64,000 nt of DNA from Ecdyonurus torrentis (lineage: Eukaryota > Arthropoda > Insecta > Ephemeroptera > Heptageniidae): contig OX439132.1 of assembly GCA_949318235.1 (NCBI GenBank), forward strand, positions 18,275,256-18,339,255, given 5' to 3'. Positions within the stretch are counted from its first letter, which is position 1, and the number at the start of each line of letters is the position of its first letter. This document shows positions 14,410 to 29,466 of the stretch, piece after piece. The translations under genes were made by a program, and so were the position numbers. Below the pieces are notes generated by a model. The model did no database searches. It had not been told where the DNA came from and was given only the letters and a program-made list of their open reading frames with translations.

Positions 14410-16730
14410 TATATGGAGTTATAAGATAACTCTTCGTTAATATTTGTTGTATATGTACAGTATATAACGAAAAATGTGAGAGTCATCATCATCTTTAATT
14501 ATTATTATTTTTTTATTAAGGTACCAGATTTTAAATATGTATTAGCTGCACGTATGTAAATTATTTTTATTCTTTAACAAAATTATATAATATTAGTCTT
14601 TTACAATTATAGATAATTACAATACGGCATTTTTTTTTATGTATTTTAAATAAAGTAAATTATTTTAATTAAAATCTTTTGTATATAATATTCTATATTT
14701 TTAAAATAATGCCACTTTTCAATTTCACATCATACAACATAAACTCAAACAAGTGTTTGATAATTTTCCCCTAAAGCTACATGAAGTAAAGTATCTTTGT
14801 ATATGATGATGTACTGCAACAAGTGTCCTATCTATTTGTGAGCTCATCATTGTACATCCCCTACATACGAGGGTTCTCACTTCGCACCCTATACATAAAA
14901 ATAAAAAAAATCCGAAGTCTTTCTCTCATGACTTTAAGCTCGCTGTACTTCTCTTATAACACGTGTTAAATCTATCGTCTTTCACAAGATAACATAAAAT
15001 ATTATAATTCATCATCCTTTCTATCTGTCGAGTTGCTTTTTCTTATCTTTTTACGCAGTTGTTTTCATGTTTCACAAGATGATGTCTCTTCCCTATATAA
15101 TGAGGAAAACTTTATACTGTTATTCTATATTTCTCTCTTCGTATTTCCTGTCATATCTCTTTATATTTTATTTATTATTATGTTACATTTTGTAAATATA
15201 TTATTACTTTATCTGTATAGATTTCATTTTCTAAGAAGTGACAGGAAGATATGACTCATAACTTTGATTATAATATCAAATTATATATTCTTCAGTAAAA
15301 AAAATATATCATCGTTGTATAGCATCATTGAGATTCTTTTCTACTAAATTCATAAGTTGTAAACATAATTCTCAATTTCTAACGTTATAGTCAAACTTTT
15401 ACTATAGCAAAGCAGCATTAAAAAAGCAAACAAATTCCCATGCTATTACCCTTTTTCTAATATCCAAAATCCTTCTATTCTCTTACAATTCTATTTTTTA
15501 TTAAAAGAAAGAAAGAAAAAAAAAAGTATAAAGCAATTGAGACTATATTTTTAAATAATGAATACTTGATATATAATATAAATTTTCTTAACGTATTCCA
15601 AAGTCAATTGATTTTGATTTGTCATTGTCTAAAACATTGTTGATGACTGACAATGAATTTCAACAATATAATACTCGTCACTAGTTCCACCTGGAAATAT
15701 TATTTCCTATATATATCGCATAGAGAAAAAAAAATTAAAAAAAAAAAAAAAAAAACGACGTTCAAAGATCATATAAATATACAAGAGAGAGCAAGGGGAT
15801 CATATACATGTGTACTCTATAAGTGATGTCAAACGGTTCTTTCAAGTGCAATATAGACCTCTTCAAAATTCATTCATTGTCTAAAATAACATCAACTTAT
15901 CATTCAAAACTTAACTCCTCTAGTATGGGATTTGTGGTATCAAAAAAAGAAAAAAAAATCTTTTGTCTGGTTTCCTTTAATTGAATGTTATATTATATAA
16001 GACTTTATTGGTGCTGTTTATTTTTTTTAAATTTAGAAATCGATATTTGTATTTGATTGAAATTCTCAAGTTTTATAATAACACGTGTTTTTTTTAGAGC
16101 TGATAAAATACAATATATTGAAAATTAATTGATTAATAAGAGGAGAATAAAGTGAATAAGATAAAACACAAATAATAAACTAATAAAATAAAAGAGATAG
16201 CTTCTCTTTCTCTCTCTTGATTACTGCAATTTGACATACAAAATTTCAAATTGCATATACAGTATATATTTTTTTTTCTCTATTTCTATTTGTTTTAAGA
16301 AATAACAAAGATTAGCTTTCAAAATAACTAGACCAAAATGATAAATTATTTCAAAATCAAATGCGTGACTATATGTATAAAAAATACATGTAATGAAAAA
16401 TTTCTAAAGTAATGCAATCAAATGACACTTTAAAATACAACCAAGGAATAATTAGCAACTTATATGATATCTTATACTTTTGACTTTGATGTTAAAATGG
16501 TCTTTTAAAGTTGACGCGCAATATATTATATTAAAAGTTTTTTTTGTTTACGCAAAAAAACAACTGTGAGATTGAACACGCACTTATAATAAATAATAAG
16601 TTTTGCAAAAATTAAAATCTTTTACGATAACTTTTATAACTTTATTTAAATTTTAAATAACAACTTGATTAAATATTTGTTAAAATCTAAGAAACTCATT
16701 ATTATTTTTCCGTCCCTGCAATTTTGTAAT
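14410..16730. other. AT-rich intergenic DNA
   Basis: No supported feature. Short open frames are hydrophobic, as expected from T-rich DNA. Confidence 0.55.

Positions 16731-16809
<79 letters not shown>
16731..16809. repeat. (GA)n microsatellite
   Basis: About 39 units with one AA interruption near the start. Confidence 0.97.
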
Positions 16810-16811
<2 letters not shown>

Positions 16812-16924
16812 TGCAAATAGAAGCAAGCTGTTCCTAAGATGAAAAAATGTTTGTGCAAAATTATTTCATACTGCACACACACACACACACATTTGCGTGT
16901 CTTATTTCAATAAGGTATTGTAAT

Positions 16925-17310
16925 GAAGAACTGGATTTGCGTGCAGCTGAAGATGATGAAATGAGAAAGAGAGAGTGTTTTGTTGTTCTGCCTTCTGTTT
17001 CCTGTTTCCGGGACGATCTTGCCCAATAAGAGGGAAGCTGTTGCTATTGAAAGTTTGGACCATTGAGATGATTGTAATGATGATGGCTAGACGGCACGTG
17101 TGCTATCTTTATTCATGTACTTTATTCATTGAGAATAATAAAACTGTTATGATAAAGACAGCAGCCAGGAAGAGAAAGTTGATGGAAATGTTAGAAAACC
17201 ATCCCTCTCCAGTATTTGAACGATACAAAGAAGATGGTAATAAAAAATACAGTATTTTATCTTTATGTTCCTTTAAAAAATTGACACAAATTAAATTTAT
17301 ATCATCGTGA
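16925..17310 (+). other. GC-intermediate segment with possible exon
   Basis: Compared with neighbours this stretch is less AT-rich. An open frame ends with a lysine- and glutamate-rich segment (ARKRKLMEMLENHPSPVFER) followed by ATGGTAATA, a possible donor at 17237. There is no polypyrimidine tract before it and no recognised family. Confidence 0.2.
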
Positions 17311-17529
17311 CTAAAATACGTGGATTTTGCTGAAATGGTGCACAGCTATCTAGCCAGATTTTATAAAATATAGTATTGAGAAAATGGAGTTTCTGTAGAA
17401 AGCAGTTAAAATAATACGGAAAAAAATATTATAATTGTGTTGCAAAGTGTTGCAGTTAACATTGGAATAATGCTGATTAATTCAAAAATTAAACCCCTTA
17501 ATTCTTTAAGTTTTGGTGCATGATTTTGA

Positions 17530-17965
17530 AATTCAAATCACAGCAGCTTTTCATTCTTGATTTTCATCCATATTGATTGTGCAAACGTATGCATGTCAAT
17601 TGAATTATTGATACAGTTGATGCAGTACGAGATGGCTGGTAAGGATGCTGCATGGTGCGGGGAAAGACAAGAAGAAAAGATCGACCGCTTGATCTGCAGC
17701 TACGGCAGATGACCACGCCCCTGTGTGCGCAGATCTGCGCCGCATCCTCCGCAGCCGCATCTCCTTGCTGTACCAAACCACCGCATCACCACCACCACCA
17801 CTACCACACCATGAGCACCAGCCAAACCTCCCTCTCTGCTTGCACCCACCGCGGTCACCATCGATCTCGCATGTCTCACCAAATAATATAAGACCGATGT
17901 CTGAAAATGCATATGTATGGGGAGAATTAAGATGTCAATTAACTCATCAATTTTGTCACAGTTGA
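17530..17965. other. GC-rich island with open frames on both strands
   Basis: CpG and GGT/CAC-rich sequence stands out against AT-rich flanks. On the minus strand one frame is open from about 17938 to 17603. It has an AG acceptor at 17902-17901 that is in phase with the donor at 19880. On the plus strand a 39-codon frame (17593-17712) and a CADLRRILRSRISLLYQ segment also read well. Stops are rare here partly because GC is high, so the frames are weak evidence. It could be an exon, a promoter or neither. Confidence 0.3.
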
Positions 17966-18239
17966 TATTATTCAATATGACAATTCAATAAGCACCCAAT
18001 AACTTTTTTTCATTCTTTTTCTTAATAAAACTTACAGGTTTTGTTTAAAAAAAAAAAAAAAAAAAAACTCCCTTTTTGTCAACTTTTGATTTTCTGATTT
18101 TTTTTTTTTTGCCTATATGCTGCGGTCTGATGGATGAAAACAAATGATAATATTTTATTAATTAGCGATGAATTGTAAACTTGAAGAAAAAAAACTAAAA
18201 GTAAAAAAAAGTTTACAAGAGAATACTTGTCCTCTCACC

Positions 18240-18240
<1 letters not shown>

Positions 18241-18271
<31 letters not shown>
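18241..18271. repeat. (GA)n microsatellite
   Basis: About 15 units, close to the long CT array at 18627. Confidence 0.95.
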
Positions 18272-18275
<4 letters not shown>

Positions 18276-18620
18276 AAAATATAAAGTTTGTACACTTGAA
18301 AAGTGAAGTAGATAGATTTGCTACACATGGTTTCATCTTTAAATTATAAAGTCATCATCAGTTTTGCAAAAAAAACGCTTTCACTTGAAAATTTTTCTAC
18401 CGTATAAAATTTTCCTTTTCTTCACGCCCCCTTGAAGAATAAGGGATGAAATATATAATAAAAAAAAACTTAAATCCCCTTATATACGTCGCATACAAAA
18501 AGGAAGTAAGCATTATACCTATTTTTTATATATATATATAATAACTATGTAGTTTTTTGACCCCTTTCCGTTTATATTTTTTTGTCTATAAGGGTTGTAA
18601 ATGACCATTCACGCAAACTA

Positions 18621-18749
<129 letters not shown>

Positions 18750-19880
18750 TGTTTTCTTATGTGATAGATGATTTCGGTTAACCCCTTTTTATCGTACAAT
18801 ATTTTTGAACTATAAAAAGAAAAATTATGTAATAATAGCACACATAAAAAATCTGATTACAAAGCAATAGATCGTGAAAATGTTGATGGAAATAATGATT
18901 CTCACACAATTTTTTTACTTCCCCTCTCTCAATTTAAGCGATCACTTTTCAACTCTTGGTATAGTGAAGTAAGTAAAGGGGGGGGGGGAGTTGGGGGACA
19001 TATGGTATGAATCATGTAAATAATAGAATCTGATATTTTATCACTGACTTATTGTCATTTATTCAAAACCATATTTAAAATCTAATTGTTATAGTAATTT
19101 TTCATGCTCTTATTTTTTTTATTGTAATTAAATTATTGTTTTTTTAGAGAAGAAAAAACTTAAGTTTATAACATAAATTTTGTGAATGAATTAGGAAAAA
19201 TTGAAACATGTATAGAAGAAGTCAATATTATAAAATTCAGTCAATAAATCATTTCCAATTATTTTCAATGTATTTGCGAGCACAAAAATTTCTGAGATTT
19301 TACATAAAATAAATATTACGTGGAAAAAAAATAAAGATCTAAGGAAGTAATTTTAAACGTATCATTTTAAAAGTGTTGTTATTGTATAAAGGAAAGGAGA
19401 TTACTACGCAACGACAATTATCATCTCCGCTGTATACAAGCAGTATAACATAAATATAACATCATCATAACTCGTGATCGAATTCAATTCAAACGTAATC
19501 AAAGAGCACCGGCTGAACAATGAGCGCGTAATATAGTAAATATACTTAACGCACGTGTTTTTAAATTTATTTAATTTCTCTCAAGATTTTTTAAATCTGT
19601 TTTCATCTTGACAAGAATTTGTTTACCTATACTCTTCAGTTTCAACATAATGATATAACAACTTAATGTAACAATTTTTACTGATACCGATCGTAATAAA
19701 ATCAGCTGTTATTATGTCAACAACAAAAAAAAATTACAGTATTCAGTTGTGTTAAATGCAATTTCAAATTAAGTTACGTAATTATGACATTTTTTTGTGC
19801 ATGCAAATTTTTGTCAATTAATTTTTTTTTTTTTTAATATTTTTTTTGTTGATTAATTAAAAATGTATAAATTTAATTAC

Positions 19881-19926
19881 CTTGCTCTGCAGCTGCAACC
19901 CTCCTGGCCACGGACTTAGACCTCAT
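19881..19926 (-). CDS. candidate first coding exon in a GC-rich island
   Basis: On the minus strand ATG opens MRSKSVARRVAAAEQ and meets a good donor (CAAG then GTAATT) at 19880. Upstream on that strand, 19940-20120, lies a CpG-containing GC-rich stretch with GGCGGGCGCG-type boxes, suitable for a promoter. The plus strand of the same island also has an open 129-base segment, 19893-20021, between a pyrimidine-rich AG and a GTAAGG donor (ATLLATDLDLIIYDVTTN). Only one strand can be right, if either is. No family is recognised. Confidence 0.25.
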
Positions 19927-20150
19927 AATCTACGACGTGACGACAAATGTACGCGAGCGTTCATGGAGATCGACAGTCAGCCAAGAGAAAAGTAAAGAAC
20001 AAGTGTATTACTTGAAAACACGTAAGGTAGCAAAAGCAAGTAGCGGGCGCGGGCGGGCCAGGCGTGTGATATCAGGCTACCACCGAGATTGCGGCACCTC
20101 ACTAGCGCCACTATACGATGGAAACAAGTACCTTAAAAAAATACAGGGAT

Positions 20151-20186
<36 letters not shown>

Positions 20187-20615
20187 AGGGTTATATATAT
20201 ATATGTACTATATAATAAAAAATAATACTTAAAAAAAGAGTAAGAGAGAGAAATTTTTTGAACCAATCATTTTATAGCGATTTCATCCCCACTTCTTATA
20301 TTCGAATGATACTAAAAAATATATACCTTTTACCTATGTTATATACTTTATATAAAAAGAGAGAAAAATGAAATGATGTGTATGTATCTAAGGATCTTCA
20401 TTTTTCTCCACTTTTTTTTTTATTTTATTTGTCAGACCACGCCCACGAAATGTACTTTATTTGGATGCTTCTCTCGTCTCGAACGATCGTAAAACGAAGA
20501 ATGAGAGATTTTTTTTCTCTTTACATTTCTTTCTCGTCGCTTTTTTTTCTCTCTCTGAATCAATGTTACGACATTCCATTAAGCGTAAAATATTGTCCGC
20601 TCTTTCAATTGCTCC

Positions 20616-20619
<4 letters not shown>

Positions 20620-20675
<56 letters not shown>
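20620..20675. repeat. (CT)n microsatellite
   Basis: About 28 units inside a pyrimidine-rich stretch (20400-20690). A short GA run at 20155-20183 lies upstream. Confidence 0.96.
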
Positions 20676-20677
<2 letters not shown>

Positions 20678-21311
20678 TCTTTGTTCCGTATATCAATCTC
20701 AATCAAGTATATAAAAAATCAACTCATATTCTTTATTTTTATTATTTCAATCCAAAATACTTAATGTTACAAAAACTTACTTAATAAACACTTAGCATAA
20801 TATAAAACAATTAAGACTGTAAAATATGTAATTAAAATGTATACAGTAAATATATTTTGCATTATTTCTACATTATATTATTGCATAGATAGTTTATTCT
20901 TTGAATATTAAATTATTGGCAAAATGATCACTTTGCGTGATGAATATAAAATTTAAATAAAAGAATCATTTTTATAATTTTCATTTTGTAGTAGTGTACT
21001 ATATTTTTGTTATCATTTTATAAAATAAAAAATGACTATGATATTCTAAGTACTTAGTTAGCAATCAAAAGACAAAAATAAATAATGAACATTAGAGTAA
21101 AATCATAACTTGTTTGTATTTCGACATGCAAAAAGATTAAATTAATTCTTATTTATAAATATACATTATTTCGTTTCAATTATAATTTGTCATATTTTGA
21201 ATTTAAATTTGCCTTTAATTTATGGACTTCATTATTAATGTAGTTTTTTTAAAGGAAAAAATCACGATAAAATAAATATACAGTATAAGTCAATAAATGA
21301 ACAAACTAAGG

Positions 21312-21734
<423 letters not shown>

Positions 21735-23592
21735 ATGAAAGCTCAATTTTATACAAGCGCACTTTCATATCCTGGAGAGTATGCAATTTGTTAAGCACAT
21801 TTGCTCAAACAGTTGCCTGCTATACAGGCTGGTGGGAATGTTTTTCTTAGTTAAAATAATATATTCGTCCTAATTTATGCTGACTGTATATCAATTTTCA
21901 AATATTAAAATGATTACTTCTAATTTAACCTAATAGATTTTTTTTTTTAATCTTTCTACAAATTCCATTTACTTAAGATTTAAAATTGTGATAATTACGT
22001 CAATAAAAATATTTAAAAAGTAAACATTTCATTTTTAGTATAGCTTATTAAAAACTTATTAACAAAATATTATAAAGTATATTGTATATAACAAGTTCAT
22101 GCTATATTAAAATGGTGTTAGTAAAAAAAGTAATTATTTTCATTAAAAATTTTCATGACTTTCCATTTTATCTTTTTATCATTTTTATATATCTTTTACA
22201 AAAAAGTACTTAAAATAGAAATTTTTCTTCATTAGGGTGAATTTAAAAAAAAAAAAAAGTTTTTAAGAAAATCTTCGTTAAAAGAATGTGATATTTATCT
22301 TAAACCTCTATAAAAAATATATATCATGCACACGAAGGTTCTAAATATTCGTTGCTCCTCTAAAAATTCTATACACTTTTATATATTACACAAAAAAAAA
22401 GTGAGTATATACTATATAGCTTATCTGAATAAATCATTTTTCACGAAACACTGATAATTTTTTATTATTATTACTTAACGAGGTAGCTTGTACTATAGCT
22501 GAGAAACATGAAGAATATTATACGTTTTATATAAAAACGTCGCTTAACGTTTATGATGAAAATCTAAAGAATATAAAATACGTAAGTAGTTCTATGTATT
22601 TTTTTTATTTTATTTTACGAAGAGAAAAAAAATATAGAAATAATAACATACATAAGTATATTATATTCATTGTATATGTAATAATATATCAAAAAGTAGG
22701 AGGTACTCTTGAAACACGTATGATTTTACAATGACATTTTTGACAAACTATTTTTACTTAATTCTTTTTTAGTTTTCTTGATATATATATATGTTTTTTT
22801 TACTTAAATTTATTGTTTAATAGAGTCATAGTGGCGCCTATTGTGTCGAGACTATAGACGTAAGATAAACGGAGCTCCTACTTATCTTTTAAGACATTTT
22901 CAGTTTAAGTTTTTTTTATTTATGATTTATGGCTTTCAAAAACGTTGCACTGAAAAAGTCATGAAATCTCTATGTTTGATAACCATAATATACTATCAAA
23001 TTAATGCGTAACGTCATATGTTTTATCGTTTTAGTAACAGAATAATAAGGATATTTAGGCATGAAATAAATATTTATAACTTTACAGCATATTCATAACT
23101 TTTATTAAATATTTACTTAGATAAAAGAAATTTTTAAATTCAATAAAAAACTATAGAAAAAAAATCGCACATTTTGTTTAAATTAAAAGATGTAATAAAC
23201 TCTTCTTTTACTTCTACAAGCCATATGCATGATCTTGAATTTATATCTTTAGAAATATAGACAAAAGGTTATCCTATACGTAGAAATGAAGATTGTTTCC
23301 GCTGACCAGATGAGTTAAATGAGTTAAAGTTTATTCAGAAGGTGACTTTTGTTATTAGACATGCTGTCTGAGTATAAGGTGTGAATATGAATGACAATAG
23401 TTACAAAAACACACCCATCTTTGTTAAAATTGAAACAATCTTGAAAGAAGAAATATATTACCTCTATGGTCTTCACTTTTAGTTATGTAAATTTTAAGTA
23501 CTAATTTTTTTTTTGTAACTAATAAGAAGACAATAGCATTTATCAGTGTGTATGTTATACATGTATTATGTTATTATGTTACAAACAATACA

Positions 23593-23594
<2 letters not shown>

Positions 23595-23682
<88 letters not shown>

Positions 23683-23690
23683 TATATATA
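23595..23690. repeat. (TA)n microsatellite
   Basis: About 47 units with one AA slip near the 3' end. Confidence 0.97.
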
Positions 23691-24034
23691 AACGCACCAA
23701 TGGATCACATTTCAAGGGAGATTTGGTAAACAACTTATTAATAAGCAATAACCTTATGTTAATAAATAGCCTTTAACATCTAGACTTCTAAATTATTATT
23801 TTTCAAATTTAATGTCAAACATGAAAAGGGAAAGCTTTGAAATTTTTTTTTTCTACTATAAAATGTTTGAAAAATATTTATTTGTATTAAAATGCAAATA
23901 TTAAAATAAATATGGGATCTATTTATCACAATTTTATTTGAAAATTTTTCCATTAGCAATCTCTGAGAAGACCATGTTATTTTGAATTGAAAATTTTTAT
24001 CATAAGACGGTGTAAATTAAATTACGATGGCAGG

Positions 24035-24194
24035 CAGAGAGAGAAAGAGAGAGAGAGAGAGAGGCGATACATTCTCTGGCGAACAAAGAGACGACGGTGG
24101 CAACCAGGCTGGCAGTCACGTGCCGACCGAGATGACACATTGCGCGAGCAAATTGAAAACGTGACGAGGCACACAAATGTCCAACTCTCCACAC

Positions 24195-24236
<42 letters not shown>
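24035..24236. repeat. GA run, GC-rich stretch and 41-base poly-A
   Basis: A GA run (24035-24063) is followed by about 130 bases of GC-richer unique DNA and then a poly-A run (24196-24236). The order, GC-rich body then long poly-A, could mark a retroposed transcript. No target duplication was found and a minus-strand ORF here looks accidental. Confidence 0.5.
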
Positions 24237-24237
<1 letters not shown>

Positions 24238-26245
24238 CACTTTTCAATAATTTACTTTGTAACGTTAATTACTTTTCCTACAAAAGAATAAGCTTTTTTT
24301 TTTTTTCTTTTTTTTTTTTTTTTCATTATTACGAGTACCATATGACATAAAAGTTAAAATTATTTTACGTACAAATTGAATTCTAAAGTGACATTTTTTT
24401 TAATTAAATTATTTATTATCTATATGAGTTAGTTCATAATGGCGAGTTTTTATATTTTATCATCACAAAATTGAAATCATTTCAACACTGATTTCTGTAC
24501 ATAATTAGTTTTCTAAAATTTTATTTTAATAAAAAACATGTTTTAAATAAATAGACATGAAATATTCTTCTTTTATACAATTGGCACAATTTTACATTAA
24601 AATTTTTATGTAACATGAGCACGAATTTTGAATTCTCTAAGTAATTAATTGAGAAAAAAAAAGTTAACGATAAAATTTAATTTTAAGCCTAAGCAACCGT
24701 CGCAAGAAAATTTCAAGTCTATAAGAAGTCGTTTAAAATCTCATTTAAAAACTAAAATGATAATATGGAAATAAATTATTAAAAAAGTAATTGAAAACTT
24801 ATGTATATATATGTAGAGAGAGAGAGAGAGAGACGGGAACTTTAAAATTACGAAATTGCTTAAAGTTCATCATCTAAACGTCCCACATAAATATATTCAG
24901 TTGCCATGGCAACAAAACATAAGATAGCTACAACGTAAGCACGTCACGTCACTTGCAAACTTGTGGCAAAATTTGCAGACTTTTTGTAATGTACAAGGAA
25001 ATCTGCTTATCTTCTATACAAAAAAAAGTTACATTACAATATATATATATTTTATATATATAAATCAATATTTTAAATTACCACATCTCATTAATACTTT
25101 CATAAAGATATTTATGATGAAATGCTAATTATTATTCCATATATAACATAAGAATATAATAACTAAAGTTAAAACAGAGCAATTTAAGCTTTTTTATATC
25201 ACTTAACTATGGAACTGTTAAATGGAACTGTAACTCTTATTACAATTTTATTACTTTATATCTAAGAATACATTTAGTATGTTATTATTATTTTTTTTTT
25301 TTTTAAAGTAAATTTCACAATAATATTTTCACAATTATCATATATATCAATGATAAGAAACTTAGAAATATTTTCAACACTAAATTAACAGAAATAAATT
25401 AAGGTATAATTTCTGAAAGTAAGATTGTATATTATAGTATACATTGATTTTTTTTTCAGAAGATATAATCGACTTTTAATGCCCTATAATTTAAAATTTA
25501 CAACACAATAGAACAGAATTTTTATTGAATAATATTTTAATCAAACTATTACCACTGAATATAGATTAATCAATAAAAAATATATATGTATAAAAGTGTT
25601 CATCAAACTCATATATATATATTTTTTAAATATTATATCTTTGATGTTGGGTTATCTACATTTAATCTAACAGAACGAAAAGAAAAGAAAAAATAACATC
25701 AATTCTAAAAAAGAAAAAAAAATCTAATAGTTAGAAAGAAAAAAAATTTATGATTATTACTTTTGGACAAAATTATACGTTAAGAAGACATAGAGGAAAA
25801 TATGGAAACATGGAGTTATCACTTTGACAAATCTTATATAGAACTTTTTTTTTATATATATATATTATAAGTAAAGGGACATAAGGTGATTCGTCGTGAC
25901 GTCATTTCCTGTAGCGTGAAGTGAGCGTTTGTGTTCTTTTTTTTTTTCATTTTTATTTTGTCTCATATACACGCTATGCTGCGTGACATTTTTTTTCTTC
26001 TTTCTCTTAGCGTTATGATCTACTCTCTCTCTTTCTCTTTCTCCCATGTTATCTCGAAGAGCATAACCCCCTTATATGCCGCAGTATCCATGTGACGTCA
26101 CAATAATCAAACTACCAACCCCCTACTTCCACCCCCTAGCTATTATGATATCGCTATTGCCATTATGGAAAAAAAAATATAAAAAATTGTTTTCGAAAGA
26201 TAAACTTTAAAAAAAATGTAATTAACTTTTTTAAGTCTTCGGTCT

Positions 26246-26248
<3 letters not shown>

Positions 26249-26288
<40 letters not shown>
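26249..26288. repeat. (CT)n microsatellite
   Basis: About 20 units. Confidence 0.95.
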
Positions 26289-26291
<3 letters not shown>

Positions 26292-26905
26292 TTTTTTTTT
26301 GAAGAGTAAAGTTTATCTAATTAAATTTTTAAAACAACAAAATTAATAATCTTTAGAAAACTTTTACGTTTTTTAAACAAGATTTTTTTATACACGTATA
26401 TTAAATTAAAGAAAAAGTTTAAAGTAAAACTTTTTAATGTGGCTTCTCTACAATATAATATCTGGACAAAAAAGTGAAGTTTTATAAATTTTTATTTTAT
26501 TTTATTCTACTTACAATTAAATTAAATAAAGTTTTTTTTTATGTCTGACTTGTAATTTCTTTTAATTTTGTTTTAATTTGTTTATCAAATTAATAAATTT
26601 AATTAGAAATGTAGGTTCAATTTGTAAAAAAAGTCTAAAAGTTAGGGATATAACATAAATTGTATTTTCTATTCAATATCTTTTCCTTTTCCAAATGCGC
26701 ATTATGAGAATTAAAACTTAAACACTATATTTTTTATAATAAATATATATGCAAATATGCATATTACAAAAAATTAGAAGTATAGGTCTTGTTCTCGCCC
26801 CTAAATAAGAAACATCACTACATTGTTTTTTAAGGTATTTTGTATACTTGTATGACGCAATACTTAGTCTTGACAGGACATTTATGTCTTTAGAATTATG
26901 CCTGA

Positions 26906-27038
<133 letters not shown>

Positions 27039-27412
27039 TCTAATTAGGCCCTAGCAAAATAATGTATTTTAACATTAAGTAAAATTTGTTTTTTTATTAT
27101 TATTAGTAATAGTATATTATAAAGATTATTTAAAGTGCAAATTTCCTTAATAATTATTTAAAGTTACAACTATAGTGGTAATAAAAATCCAGTCCAGTCA
27201 ATTGTTATTATAGAATGTGCAAAAAATCCTGTTTTAAAATGTAAAATTACAAAAAAAAAAATCATAATAAAACAATAAAACTATTGTGTAACTAAATGTG
27301 TATAACAAATGCTGTATGAAATTATAATTGTGACATATTGTGTTACATCAATCTGTGACATCAATGAAGATAAAACTTAAATACTGACTCTTGTCAACTT
27401 ACTTAAAATCTT

Positions 27413-27705
27413 TTAAAGGCGTAGAACACCTTGAATAAAAAACTTGTCTTATATCCTAACATACCTAAATATCAACTTTGATTTGACCGGAGTCATTGAT
27501 TTCTAATTGATTTTCCATTCAAAAAAAGGCAGCTGCGGGTTTATGACGTCACAGATCACTTGTTTCCGCGCGCGTGCATTAGTGAGTTGTGACGTCATAA
27601 ACCCGCAACTACCATTTTGTAAAGAAATCAACGACTTTGGTCAAGTTGATATTTAGGTATGTTAGGATATTAGACAAGTTTTTTGTTCAGGGTGTTCTAC
27701 GCCAT
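27413..27705. mobile_element. long foldback element, family A copy 2
   Basis: Shares the end GGCGTAGAACACCTTGAA, the GCGGGTTTA motif and the TTTCCGCGCGCGTG loop with the element at 13376-13692. It is shorter, with an internal deletion in the right arm. The inner arms carry full TGACGTCA palindromes at 27544-27551 and 27590-27597. The left side begins TTAA; the right side has lost it. Confidence 0.75.
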
Positions 27706-29054
27706 ATGCATAACTCCCTAAATAACAGAATATAAAATTACATTAGCTATATATATATTTAGTGTTACTAATCATATATTTTACAATTCGTTTCTCTCAA
27801 TAATAATAAATCACATGCGTATATATGTGATTTCAATTGAGTCCTCTCTTAAAAATATCTTTTACACATCTGCCATATTATAATATTTTATAGAAAAATT
27901 GTGGCATGGCTATATATTATATATATAGTCGTGTTGCCATAATATAGTAAAGTATGCGTGTCAAACGATCGCCAACACCGCAGGGTTCAAAAAATTTAAT
28001 AGCACAAATGTCCTAACATGTGTTTAGTAGGATTATCTATGTAAATCCATACCTCCCCAACTTCTGAAAAAAATAAAATATATATATAAAAAAAAAATCT
28101 CATTTGAATTACTGGTTAATATTATGCGCTCTTTTGATACAACTAAATGATTAAATTAAAAAATGTATATTTTCATGTTTTTAACGCTATTAATAATATT
28201 TTTTCTCTTGTTTACATAACGTATAATTTATAATATTTTAAAGATTAAATAATATATATAAATATAATATTGTGTGAATGAATTTTTTTTATATTATATA
28301 ATATAATATTATAATGCATAGATTTAAATGAAATTATTTACTTTAAGATTTTTTAAATAAATAAAATTAAAATAGTAGTGAGTTTTCAACAAATTTAAGG
28401 CATGTAAGATAAATATCACTTTTTTATATAATTTATTGGAAAGTTATATAAAAATTTAAATAAATTTTAAGTTATAGTAATTTAATTATGTATTGCAATT
28501 TAAATTTTGAGATACACATAGTAAACAGTATACACAGATTTGACTGTCTTGTATTTAGGACTTGCTGTTGAGGAATATAACTGCATAATTTGAATTTGAA
28601 CAGTGCGTGTGATTCCTAACTCTATTTAACCAAAATAAAACGCAGATTATATATTATTTATTTCAAAGTGCGCTTGTATGTAATATATTATTTACGTCTT
28701 TTTTTTTATTATTTATTTATTTATTATTTTTTTTTTTTACGTTTTATAGTGTATATACTATATACCAATACGACTTTAAAAATATATCCCAATGGCAACA
28801 GAAAAAAAGAAGCATTATATTATATCATAAAAAATTAAGAGCTAATTCAAATGAAATAAAAGTTTTTAATTGAATTTCTTAATTAGAAGACTGAAATAAA
28901 GTCCAAAATTATAGTATAGATTCAGAATTCAATAGCAAAACCTTTGTTTTTTAATGCAGACAGAAAAAATTTTGCAACCCACAAATAATAAGTATTGTTA
29001 AAACATATACTATATTTAAACCAAAAAATACATATACACCATAGAAGTTTGAAA

Positions 29055-29101
29055 TAATAATAAATAATAATAAGTTTTATTGACCCAGGCAGTTCATTGG
29101 T
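29055..29101 (-). mobile_element. R2 retroposon 3' end
   Basis: The minus strand reads CCAATGAACTGCCTGGGTCA, then AATAAAACTT and repeated ATT units. It abuts the candidate element at 29105. Confidence 0.55.
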
Positions 29102-29104
29102 CTA

Positions 29105-29299
29105 GCCTCTTCAGTCCCAATATACAATGAGTTGTTCATCAAAAAACTTGACAAAAAATCTTTAAACGATCAAAAAGGAATAGAAAAAATAGAGATAAAA
29201 ATATGTGGATCGTTTCACCAAAAAAAAACCCTGAAAATTTCGCGTTTTTTAGAGCTATTTTGAGCAATATAGAGTGGGTAGGGGGTCCGTGAGAGCAAG

Positions 29300-29331
<32 letters not shown>

Positions 29332-29466
29332 AAGAAAGAAAAGAAAAGAAAAGAACAAAAAATCGGCAGAAAAGGCATATTTTTGAACTTCTGAGAGCCG
29401 CACAAAAACGTGGTTAAAATTTACAGCAATAAAATATTGTTTAAAAGGGTCTGGGACTGAAGAGGA
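29105..29466. mobile_element. possible TA-flanked element with 14-bp ends, family N
   Basis: GCCTCTTCAGTCCCA at the left and TGGGACTGAAGAGGA at the right form a short terminal inverted repeat, with TA on each side (29103-29104, 29467-29468). The interior is not an inverted repeat and holds a 29-base poly-A tract. A retroposon tail abuts the left edge. Confidence 0.45.

Noticed and set aside
23546..23776. Frames spelling IYIYIY across (TA)n arrays (also at 26848, 35007, 57603, 62288)
   Set aside because: Microsatellite translation artefacts.
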